NCBI GenBank assembly: GCA_937901365.1
Contig: CALCEF010000231.1
Span: 1-5,066, forward strand
DNA length: 5,066 nt
Direction: 5' to 3'
From: an uncultured euryarchaeote
Lineage (GTDB): Archaea; Thermoplasmatota; Poseidoniia; Poseidoniales; Thalassarchaeaceae
The first letter of the stretch is position 1, and each line of letters opens with the position of its first letter. Below are positions 1 through 5,066 of this stretch, piece after piece. The notes beneath the pieces are model-generated. The model was not told the origin of the DNA, did not search any database, and saw only the letters and a program-made list of their open reading frames with translations. The translations under genes were made by a program, and so were the position numbers.

Positions 1-350
1 CGTGCGAACTTACCACCATCTCCTGGTCGGCATTCAACATTGGATATTGCAGTCCCTTCTGGAATTTGAGCCAATGTTGTTACATTGCCTGGTCGTAGGC
101 TGACATTTTCTCCGAAAGCAATCTTTTGACCCACAAACATTCCTTCAGTGGCTGCTACGTGGCCGGTGGTTCCATCGTCAAACTTCAACTTGGCCAATGG
201 GCCCGTGTGAACAGGACTGTGGATCATGTCTACAACTTCACCCATTTCGCCATCCTTGCGAGGAAGTCTGTTTGCACCAGGGAACCGGTGGCTCCGAACT
301 CGATTCTTTGGTGAAGAACCACGGCGCTGTGCACGAATTCGCTTACCCAT
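1..350 (-). CDS. rpl2: 50S ribosomal protein L2 (uL2), N-terminal part, cut by window edge
   Basis: uL2 is a core large-subunit protein that binds 23S rRNA near the peptidyl transferase centre and helps subunit association. The visible 116 codons start MGKRIRAQRRG and continue through the basic segment SHRFPGANRLPR, then a beta-barrel (OB-fold-like) region with HSPVHTGPLAKLKF, GMFVGQKI and NVECRPGDGGKFA. This is the archaeal/eukaryotic form of the L2 N-terminus, which is shorter and more basic than the bacterial one. The start is the ATG at 350, which has GGAGGTG eight to nine bases upstream (357-363); an ATG two codons earlier in another frame (354) hits a stop after three codons. The gene lies 15 bases after the L23 stop and is the fourth gene of the operon. 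The C-terminal RNA-binding part is beyond the left edge, so its integrity cannot be judged. Family identification is very secure. Confidence 0.97.
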   Translation of the reverse strand, partial: MGKRIRAQRRGSSPKNRVRSHRFPGANRLPRKDGEMGEVVDMIHSPVHTGPLAKLKFDDGTTGHVAATEGMFVGQKIAFGENVSLRPGNVTTLAQIPEGTAISNVECRPGDGGKFA

Positions 351-356
351 ACATCA

Positions 357-363
357 CACCTCC
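357..363 (-). promoter_or_regulatory. Shine-Dalgarno sequence of L2
   Basis: The minus strand reads GGAGGTG with 6-7 bases between it and the ATG at 350 (8 bases if measured from the GGAGG core). It is a near-full complement of the archaeal 16S rRNA 3' end and is the strongest such site in the window. It lies in the short L23-L2 gap, just after the L23 stop at 366-368, and fixes the L2 start. Confidence 0.85.
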
Positions 364-365
364 AA

Positions 366-653
366 TCAGAACGCTCCCAGCTTGAGTGCTGTCTCTTCAG
401 CATCATAACCCTCGGCGAGTTTGACACTAGCATGCTTGCCTTCCTTACAGATACGCGTGTTGACCTTAGCCACACGGACCTCAAGAAGTTCCTCAATTGC
501 TGCCTTAATCTCTGCCTTGTTGGCTTCACGGCGAACAATGAACTCTAGACGGTTGTTGTTCTGGAAATATCCGATCTCTTCTGCAGCAACACGGCGTTGC
601 TCTAGAGATTTCTCTGTAATCCAAGGCATGAGAATAATCTTGTATGGGTCCAT
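366..653 (-). CDS. rpl23: 50S ribosomal protein L23 (uL23)
   Basis: uL23 binds domain III of 23S rRNA at the exit of the peptide tunnel, where it forms part of the docking site for the signal recognition particle and chaperones. The 95-residue product starts MDPYKIILMPWITEKS, matching the family N-terminal motif (PxxTEKS), and contains the conserved stretch ANKAEIKAAIEELLEVRVAKVNT at about residues 44-66. The length is slightly above the roughly 80-90 residues usual for archaea. The reading frame extends to an ATG at 692, but the 13 extra codons lie inside the L4 gene and do not resemble L23. The ATG at 653 has GGAGTG six bases upstream and gives the family N-terminus, so I chose it. It begins 5 bases after the L4 stop, which suggests translational coupling. 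Identification is secure. Confidence 0.97.
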   Translation of the reverse strand: MDPYKIILMPWITEKSLEQRRVAAEEIGYFQNNNRLEFIVRREANKAEIKAAIEELLEVRVAKVNTRICKEGKHASVKLAEGYDAEETALKLGAF

Positions 654-658
654 TTCAA

Positions 659-1522
659 TCACTCCAGTGCCTCGATTGCTGACTTTGTCCAAACGGTGAG
701 GCGGCCAGCGTCACCACCGGGCGCCAAATCCTCGGCGCACAAATCCTTGGCAACAGCAACGTCCACACCAGGGACGTTGCGGGCTGCTTTGGCGAGGGCG
801 TCGCGCTGTGCGACAACCAAGAGGATGCTGCGAGGTGTTCTGCGTCGGCGACCGCGCATCTTGCCTTTTCCTGCGCGGATGTTTCGGCCTTCGTTTGCGC
901 GAATGAGATCATCTCCCAAACCGATACTTTCCATCATGGCGATGAATTTCTTTGTCGCCTTCTCCAGAGGGAGTGATTCGATGTCGAAATCTTCGCCGTC
1001 CTCAGAATAGCCCCCGAGGACAATTGGGAAGCGGACTTTGTCATTGAAGCGGTGACCGCGAGCGGCGACCTTCTCAGAATCTGCTGTTGCTGCAATCGCT
1101 GAATCGCGAGCAGTGTTGGCTTCCTTTGTGTTGAGCTTCTGGCTCCAGTTTTTCTGGACCATGGGCCCGTGCGCGCGCCGGCCTCCGCGCGTGTGTGGAT
1201 TCTGTGCACCGGTGCGTGCGCCAGTCTTTCGCATAATACGGCTGACACCACGTCCCTTACCCCACCATTCCACGGAGTGTTTCATACCGGGTTGTGGAGC
1301 ACGCTTACCATCGTGTTCACGGTGCCCGTATGGTTGACGGCGGTTTGCACGAGATGAGTGGACGGCTCGGCGAATGAGATCAGGACGGAAATCGGCTTCA
1401 AATGCGCTTGGAAGATTGACGTTCTTTCCATCTGTAGCCTCGATGCTGTAATCGATGATGATTCCAGCTTCAAGTTCCTCGACCTCAATGGTGTTCGAAA
1501 GTTCGTAGGACTTGACCTTCAT
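659..1522 (-). CDS. rpl4: 50S ribosomal protein L4 (uL4)
   Basis: uL4 is an early-assembling large-subunit protein whose extended loop lines the narrow part of the peptide exit tunnel. The 287-residue product shows the archaeal L4 landmarks in order: FRPDLIRRAV at about 45-54, NRRQPYGHREHDGKRAP at 60-76, the Gly/Arg-rich tunnel loop with GKGRGVSRI and HTRGGRRAHGP at about 88-120, SAIAATAD at 141-148, ARGHRF at 154-159, RNIRAGKGKMRGRRRR at 213-228, and PRSILLVV at 230-237. It is somewhat longer than the typical 250-270 residues, mainly because of a longer region before FRPDLI. The start ATG at 1522 follows the L3 stop with only three bases, a second in-frame TGA, between. Bacterial L4 represses its own operon by binding the mRNA leader; whether this archaeal one does is unknown. 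Identification is secure. Confidence 0.98.
   Translation of the reverse strand: MKVKSYELSNTIEVEELEAGIIIDYSIEATDGKNVNLPSAFEADFRPDLIRRAVHSSRANRRQPYGHREHDGKRAPQPGMKHSVEWWGKGRGVSRIMRKTGARTGAQNPHTRGGRRAHGPMVQKNWSQKLNTKEANTARDSAIAATADSEKVAARGHRFNDKVRFPIVLGGYSEDGEDFDIESLPLEKATKKFIAMMESIGLGDDLIRANEGRNIRAGKGKMRGRRRRTPRSILLVVAQRDALAKAARNVPGVDVAVAKDLCAEDLAPGGDAGRLTVWTKSAIEALE
660..665 (-). promoter_or_regulatory. Shine-Dalgarno sequence of L23, overlapping L4 stop
   Basis: The minus strand reads GGAGTGATTGAA directly before ATG 653. GGAGTG covers the last codons of L4, and the L4 stop TGA (661-659) overlaps its end. The site argues for the 653 start over the longer frame beginning at 692, and for reinitiation by ribosomes finishing L4. 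Confidence 0.75.
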
Positions 1523-1525
1523 TCA

Positions 1526-2542
1526 TCACACCCCCTGCTTGGACGCCGTACTGACGTAGGTAATATCGACAGGATGCTGTTGACGTCGAGGACGTGCAGC
1601 ATCTCGGAATCTAATCAGGCGCTTTGCCGGACCTGGCAAACTACCTTGGATGATCATGTAATGGTTGTTGATTTCACCATAGTGGAGGAACCCTCCAGCA
1701 GGTGTGATTTGGGTTTCTTCTTCACCAGCGATTCGCAGAATACGCTTGTTGTACTCAGTTCGCTGGTGGTATCCAGTCTGACCTGCTTGACGAATGGTCT
1801 TGCGAACATATCCTGTTCCGAAATCACCCATGTTACCGATTTGACGTCGGCGCTTTGAGTTCTTGTGAGAAAGTAATTTGACACCAAATCGACGAACAAC
1901 ACCTTGGTTACCGTATCCTTTGGTAACACCGATGACATCGATGTCTGAACCTGATTCAAATACATCTTCAATGGTCAATTCTTCTCCGAGTTTCTCAGCA
2001 GCCCATTCCAACTGTGCAGTATTGTCACCGCCAGTCAACCCCATTTCCATAACCTCTGGAGTCTTGCTACCAACTGCGGAAATTTTGTTAGGATCTGTTG
2101 CTACAATAACGCGAACTTCGGCCAAATCGGACTCTCGTAGTTTGTTGAGGTGTGCCTCTGCATCGTGTTCCTTACGCTCTGGCATCCGACGTGGAAGATC
2201 TGGAAGAATATCGCCGAGCTTCTCAGCGTCAGCCCATGCCTCGCCTGCAGCCTGCTTGCCGTAAGGAGTCATCTTGTAACCGCGAACGGCCAATACGCGC
2301 ATAGGAGGAACTTCGACGACGGTGACCGCCTTTCGAACTTCAGCACCAGCACTTGGGCTTCCTGGATTGAGGTCTCGCATCAAAACGTGAGTCATTCCTG
2401 CCTTCCATCCAGCAAAACCCTGAACTCGAACTTCATCGGAATCGGAGGAAGGCCAACTCTTGACACGCCCGTAGGGCCTGTTGGCCCTCTTTCGCGGGCC
2501 AAAGCCCATGCTACCCTTCTTCGGGCGGTGCGTATCTCCCAT
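1526..2542 (-). CDS. rpl3: 50S ribosomal protein L3 (uL3)
   Basis: uL3 starts large-subunit assembly and sends an extension towards the peptidyl transferase centre. The 338-residue product is the archaeal/eukaryotic form. It has an N-terminal GSMGFGPRKR (10-19), GFAGWKAGMTHV (42-53), GVTKGYGNQG (about 205-214), and a conserved block that runs from MGDFGTGY to RTEYNK (238-266), including GQTGYHQRTE. The C-terminus ends HPVDITYVSTASKQGV. The length is normal for archaeal L3. The ATG at 2542 is preceded by GGAGG with a seven-base spacer, and the N-terminus agrees with the family, so the start is firm. It is the first gene of the operon, transcribed away from the hef gene. The stop is a tandem TGA TGA that abuts the L4 ATG in the same frame. 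Identification is secure. Confidence 0.98.
   Translation of the reverse strand: MGDTHRPKKGSMGFGPRKRANRPYGRVKSWPSSDSDEVRVQGFAGWKAGMTHVLMRDLNPGSPSAGAEVRKAVTVVEVPPMRVLAVRGYKMTPYGKQAAGEAWADAEKLGDILPDLPRRMPERKEHDAEAHLNKLRESDLAEVRVIVATDPNKISAVGSKTPEVMEMGLTGGDNTAQLEWAAEKLGEELTIEDVFESGSDIDVIGVTKGYGNQGVVRRFGVKLLSHKNSKRRRQIGNMGDFGTGYVRKTIRQAGQTGYHQRTEYNKRILRIAGEEETQITPAGGFLHYGEINNHYMIIQGSLPGPAKRLIRFRDAARPRRQQHPVDITYVSTASKQGV
1529..1535 (-). promoter_or_regulatory. Shine-Dalgarno sequence of L4, inside the L3 3' end
   Basis: GGGGGTG on the minus strand matches the ideal GGAGGTG in six of seven positions and stands six bases before the L4 ATG at 1522. It is also read as the last two sense codons of L3 (Gly-Val), so L3 termination and L4 initiation occur on the same few bases. 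Confidence 0.7.
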
Positions 2543-2549
2543 TTGGGTT

Positions 2550-2554
2550 CCTCC
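2550..2554 (-). promoter_or_regulatory. Shine-Dalgarno sequence of L3
   Basis: The minus strand reads ACTGGAGGAACCCAA before ATG 2542, with a run of seven A residues (2557-2563) just upstream. GGAGG lies seven bases before the start. Its presence means the L3 message is not leaderless. The ten bases GGAGGAACCC are also complementary, with one mismatch, to an element at 2751-2760 further up the possible leader. Confidence 0.85.
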
Positions 2555-2572
2555 AGTTTTTTTGACGGTTTA

Positions 2573-2588
2573 TGCCGCCGAAGCGGCA
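2573..2588 (-). promoter_or_regulatory. UUCG-capped hairpin in the L3 leader
   Basis: In minus-strand RNA the sequence is TGCCGC-TTCG-GCGGCA: a perfect six-pair stem closed by a C(UUCG)G tetraloop, an exceptionally stable RNA hairpin type. It ends 18 bases upstream of the L3 Shine-Dalgarno core, so it would leave the ribosome site free. The same DNA read as plus strand would give a CGAA loop, which is less special, so the structure suits the L3 direction. There is no T-run after it in the minus direction, so it is not a bacterial-type terminator. Function is unknown. Confidence 0.5.
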
Positions 2589-2629
2589 GTATGCCGGCCC
2601 TTCACTTCAGGGGCGACCGTGACACCAAA

Positions 2630-2655
2630 CCGAGATTCACAAGTGGAATCGACGG
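2630..2655. repeat. Imperfect hairpin in the intergenic region
   Basis: GATTC (2634-2638) pairs with GAATC (2646-2650) across a seven-base loop, and CCG (2630-2632) pairs with CGG (2653-2655) across a small one-by-two internal loop. It is a modest structure that could arise by chance and is equally possible on both strands. I list it because it lies between the two stronger hairpins. Confidence 0.3.
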
Positions 2656-2728
2656 CTGTATGGGATACTGCTGCATTGCCCGGTGGTGTCTGGACGCCCA
2701 GTGTTGAGCGGCCCTCCGACCTACATCC

Positions 2729-2738
2729 TGTATATGAA
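2729..2738. promoter_or_regulatory. Possible TATA box, direction undecided
   Basis: The plus strand reads TGTATATGAA, and the minus strand TTCATATACA; both resemble the archaeal TATA consensus (TTTATATA) partly. Archaeal transcription starts about 25 bases beyond the box. That would put a start near 2760 for hef or near 2707 for L3. No convincing BRE lies on either side. It is the most TATA-like sequence in the intergenic region, but the call is weak. Confidence 0.25.
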
Positions 2739-2750
2739 CGACTCGGTTTA

Positions 2751-2776
2751 GGAGGACCCCCTACGGGGGGCCCTCC
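2751..2776 (-). promoter_or_regulatory. Strong GC-rich hairpin upstream of L3, with alternative pairing partner
   Basis: In minus-strand RNA, GGAGGGCCCCC (2776-2766) pairs with GGGGGTCCTCC (2761-2751) over a four-base loop. All eleven positions pair if one G-U wobble is counted. As plus-strand RNA the wobble becomes an A-C mismatch, so the structure is better on the L3 side. The arm at 2769-2776 (GGAGGGCC on minus) recurs exactly at 2710-2717, where it could compete for the same central arm. It could equally act as a DNA palindrome bound by a regulator of either unit, or lie in the 5' end of the hef message. Confidence 0.5.
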
Positions 2777-2842
2777 AGTGCGCCGTGATGCGGTTTGACA
2801 AAGCGATTTGCCTAAGAACCTCGGCGTAAACGCAGGATGGCC

Positions 2843-5066
2843 ATGTCCGCTACGATACGTCATGAACTACTCGTCCAAGGGGTGATTGAGGCTCGGGCGT
2901 ATCAGCTATCTGCATTGGATCATTGCCTCAGTGCATCGACTTTGCTGGTCCTTCCAACAGGGATGGGAAAAACACCGATTGAAGTCATGGCACTCGCAGA
3001 GAGACTTCGAGAACCGGGGGGGCGAGGGATTATGCTTGCACCGACCAATGCATTGGTCAATCAACACCTTACTGATTTGAAGAATTTACTCAATCTACCA
3101 GGTGGAGAGGAAATTGTCGGGTTAACTGGCTCCATCACTCCAAAAAAGAGGCGATTGATTTGGGAATCTGCAAAAATTGTTGTGGCAACCCCTCAGGTAG
3201 TTCGCAATGATGTTCAGAACGGAATTACTCACCTAGGTGATGTTGCCTTGCTGATTGTGGATGAAGCTCATCGCGCGACTGGAAATCATGCGATGGCGCA
3301 GGTCGGCGACCTGTTTGCGGAACAGAATCCAAGTGGTTTGGTCATCGCTGCTACTGCTAGTCCAGGACACGTCGAGGACGAAATTAGCGAGGTTTGCGAA
3401 CGTTTGCGAATCGTCAATATCCATGCACGCCCGCCCGGGGATGCTCTACTGGCCCCTTATGCAACAGGACTTGAGATCAACGATGTACCTGTTGTCGTAC
3501 CTGAGGAATTGCGTCTGCTGGCACAACCATTGCAGATTTGGCTCGACAGGATTGTAGATCGATTGCGTAGGCTCGGATTTTATACTCGCCAAGGTCACAT
3601 CACAGCGGGTGGATTACAAGAGGCGCAAAAGCGGATCTCAATCTCGATTGGTAATGGTGAATCTTTCGGCTATAGAGCGGCTAAGGAAAACGGTATTGCC
3701 ATGCGTTTGAACAACCTAATATCTTCACTATTATGTCAAGGCGTTGCTGCCACCAGAGAGGCTCTTTCTAGAATCGGCCAAGGTGGTAAAGATGAGAATA
3801 AATCAGCAAAGGAATTTGCCGCAGATCCGAGAATTGTTCAACTCAAAGACACGCTCTCTTCGATGAATGAATGTCACAACAAAGTAACGATGGTAAAACG
3901 CATGGTCCGTCGTCAACTCAAGGAAAGTCCAGAGAGTCGAATCATCGTTTTCGCTAACTTCAGAGATACTGTAGAAGAAATTTCGCGAATCTTAGCAGAT
4001 GTTGATGGGGCAATACCTCAACGATTTGTGGGTCAGTCCAGCCGAGATGGGTCATCAGGAATGAGTCAAAAAGTGCAACTAGAGAGTCTAGATGCTTTCC
4101 GTTCAGGCGAAGCGAATGTACTGGTGGCAACCAGTGTCGGTGAGGAGGGACTAGATGTCCCTAATGCCGACTTGGTGATTTTTTACGAGCCCGTAGGTAG
4201 TGAAATCCGAACCATCCAACGAAGAGGTCGTACTGGTCGTCAACGTGCAGGGACTGTCCATGTCCTGATTGCCAAGGGGACGCGGGATGAAGGGGCAAGG
4301 GCTGCTGCGAAATCTCGCGAGGAGCGGATGTTTCGCTCGATACAGCAAGTCCGCCGCAAGCGCGGAGGTGCGCCAATTGGTTCCGAAGGTTCGAATCTAC
4401 ATGCCTTCACCTTGGATAATGGTACACCAAGCGCTGAGTTTCTGAAATCTGAATCAGAGCGTCTGGCGCCCGAAATCAACGATACAGTGGAACCTACAAT
4501 TGTTGTGACTCAACCCGAAATCCAACCTGATATTGACCCGACCGATTTGGCTCGAAAGATTAGACCTACAGGACAGATTGGACTCGATTCTTACCCTACT
4601 ACATCCGAACCAAGTCGCCTGATTGTTGAGGCCCCAGTAATTGCTGCTGAGACATTGGTACAAACCATACACGACAATGTATCCTTTCCCGAAGGAGATG
4701 GAGTTATTGTTTCAATCGATCACAGAGAAGGAAAAAGTGCTCTTGCAGCTCGATTAAGACAAGAGGGGTTGACTGTAGAAGTTGTGAATTTACCAGTTGG
4801 AGATATCAGAATAAGTGACAGAATTCTCATCGAAAGGAAAGGCACTAGAGATTTTGTCGACAGTTTGCTAGATGGACGACTTCTAGACCAAGCAAGTCGT
4901 TTGGTTGGAGCCGCACCGAGGTCTCTACTCATCCTTGAAGGTGCTGATTTGTTTCAACATCGTGCGGTGAGCGGACAGGCCATTATGGGCGCTTTGGCGA
5001 CCTTGACGCTGGATTATGGCCTACCTGTGGTCACCTCTTCAGATACCGCTGAAACTGCACGCTTTA
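2843..5066 (+). CDS. hef: Hef-type DNA helicase / structure-specific (ERCC4/XPF family) endonuclease, 3' end outside window
   Basis: Hef acts on forked and branched DNA at stalled replication forks; it combines a FANCM/Mph1-like helicase with an XPF-like nuclease. At least 741 codons are visible without a stop. Helicase motifs, numbered from the ATG at 2843: I, PTGMGKT (38-44); II, DEAH (140-143); III, ATASPG (170-175); IV, IIVFANF (367-373); V, VATSVGEEGLDVP (428-440); VI, QRRGRTGR (459-466). Residues of about 190-350 form the insert between the RecA-like lobes, where Hef has a helical thumb-like domain. A poorly conserved, Pro/Thr/Asp-rich linker (about 500-610) leads to the nuclease: DHRE (626-629), GD (653-654), ERK (664-666) and D670, the full GDx(n)ERKx(3)D signature. 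So both activities look intact. The window ends near ETARF, before the expected (HhH)2 domain. ATG 2843 has AGGA five bases upstream; an ATG two codons earlier (2837) is possible. Family call is firm. Confidence 0.95.
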   Translation, partial: MSATIRHELLVQGVIEARAYQLSALDHCLSASTLLVLPTGMGKTPIEVMALAERLREPGGRGIMLAPTNALVNQHLTDLKNLLNLPGGEEIVGLTGSITPKKRRLIWESAKIVVATPQVVRNDVQNGITHLGDVALLIVDEAHRATGNHAMAQVGDLFAEQNPSGLVIAATASPGHVEDEISEVCERLRIVNIHARPPGDALLAPYATGLEINDVPVVVPEELRLLAQPLQIWLDRIVDRLRRLGFYTRQGHITAGGLQEAQKRISISIGNGESFGYRAAKENGIAMRLNNLISSLLCQGVAATREALSRIGQGGKDENKSAKEFAADPRIVQLKDTLSSMNECHNKVTMVKRMVRRQLKESPESRIIVFANFRDTVEEISRILADVDGAIPQRFVGQSSRDGSSGMSQKVQLESLDAFRSGEANVLVATSVGEEGLDVPNADLVIFYEPVGSEIRTIQRRGRTGRQRAGTVHVLIAKGTRDEGARAAAKSREERMFRSIQQVRRKRGGAPIGSEGSNLHAFTLDNGTPSAEFLKSESERLAPEINDTVEPTIVVTQPEIQPDIDPTDLARKIRPTGQIGLDSYPTTSEPSRLIVEAPVIAAETLVQTIHDNVSFPEGDGVIVSIDHREGKSALAARLRQEGLTVEVVNLPVGDIRISDRILIERKGTRDFVDSLLDGRLLDQASRLVGAAPRSLLILEGADLFQHRAVSGQAIMGALATLTLDYGLPVVTSSDTAETARF

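Larger units (their letters stand above)
2543..2842. other. Divergent intergenic region between the ribosomal operon and hef
   Basis: This 300-base stretch separates the L3 start (minus) from the hef start (plus). Reading frames cross it on both strands, but their translations look like composition-driven noise and overlap one or both real genes, so I call no gene here. It contains three hairpins (2573-2588, 2630-2655, 2751-2776), a short repeat of one hairpin arm at 2710-2717, and one TATA-like core at about 2729-2738. Promoters for both units must lie here or near its edges, but none has a clear BRE plus TATA signature. I saw no tRNA or other recognisable RNA family. Confidence 0.7.

Noticed and set aside
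654..692. Longer L23 start at 692
   Set aside because: The extra 13 codons lie inside L4 and do not match L23; the ATG at 653 has a good ribosome site and the family N-terminus.
1523..1528. TGA codons at the L3 end as selenocysteine or recoding sites
   Set aside because: L3 ends at the expected family C-terminus and the next frame is L4 with its own ribosome site; there is no reason to invoke recoding.
1358..1858. 166-codon plus-strand open frame antisense to L3 and L4
   Set aside because: It is a shadow of two conserved ribosomal genes; its composition reflects their codon use and it has no domain or ribosome site.
2557..2563. T7 run on the plus strand as a terminator
   Set aside because: There is no plus-strand gene upstream to terminate, and on the minus strand it is an A-run just before the L3 ribosome site.
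2150..2798. Plus-strand open frames of 185 and 105 codons starting antisense to L3
   Set aside because: They lie mostly opposite a firmly identified L3 gene, have no recognisable domains, and run through hairpin sequence.
2570..2863. 97-codon minus-strand open frame covering the intergenic region
   Set aside because: It overlaps the hef start, its translation is full of Gly-Pro and Arg-Ser runs derived from the GC-rich hairpin, it has no family resemblance, and its ATG has no ribosome site I can see.
3016..3022. Run of seven G in hef as a possible frameshift or sequencing error
   Set aside because: Helicase motif I before it and the conserved LAPTNALV segment after it are in the same frame, so the run has the right length; slippage remains possible but has no evidence.

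Overview
The window carries part of an archaeal chromosome with two oppositely oriented transcription units that diverge from one intergenic region of about 300 bases. The ribosomal proteins are of the archaeal/eukaryotic type, the gene order L3-L4-L23-L2 is the start of the archaeal S10/spc-type ribosomal cluster, and the other gene is a Hef-type helicase-nuclease, a protein typical of Euryarchaeota in the broad sense. Together these point to a euryarchaeon. The moderate base composition and sequence style would fit a Marine Group II / Poseidoniales-like marine lineage, but this placement is an inference made without any database search.

Minus strand, reading leftwards from about 2542: uL3 (1526-2542), uL4 (659-1522), uL23 (366-653) and the first 116 codons of uL2 (1-350, cut by the window edge). 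The genes are tightly packed, with gaps of 3, 5 and 15 bases. Each has a Shine-Dalgarno-like sequence, three of them overlapping or lying just after the end of the gene before. This is a translationally coupled operon that builds core parts of the large ribosomal subunit around domains of 23S rRNA and the exit tunnel.

Plus strand, from about 2843 to beyond the right edge: a Hef homologue with all expected superfamily 2 helicase motifs followed by an intact ERCC4/XPF nuclease signature. The C-terminal end, where (HhH)2 domains are expected, lies outside the window.

The intergenic region (2543-2842) holds no convincing gene but has more secondary structure than expected: a UUCG-capped hairpin, a second hairpin, and an 11-pair GC-rich hairpin. 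One arm of the last can also pair with a repeated copy of the other arm and with the Shine-Dalgarno sequence of L3. This is the most interesting part of the window and could be a regulatory leader of the ribosomal operon, although no promoter can be placed with certainty. I found no CRISPR array, mobile element, tRNA or rRNA, and no clearly novel multi-gene system.
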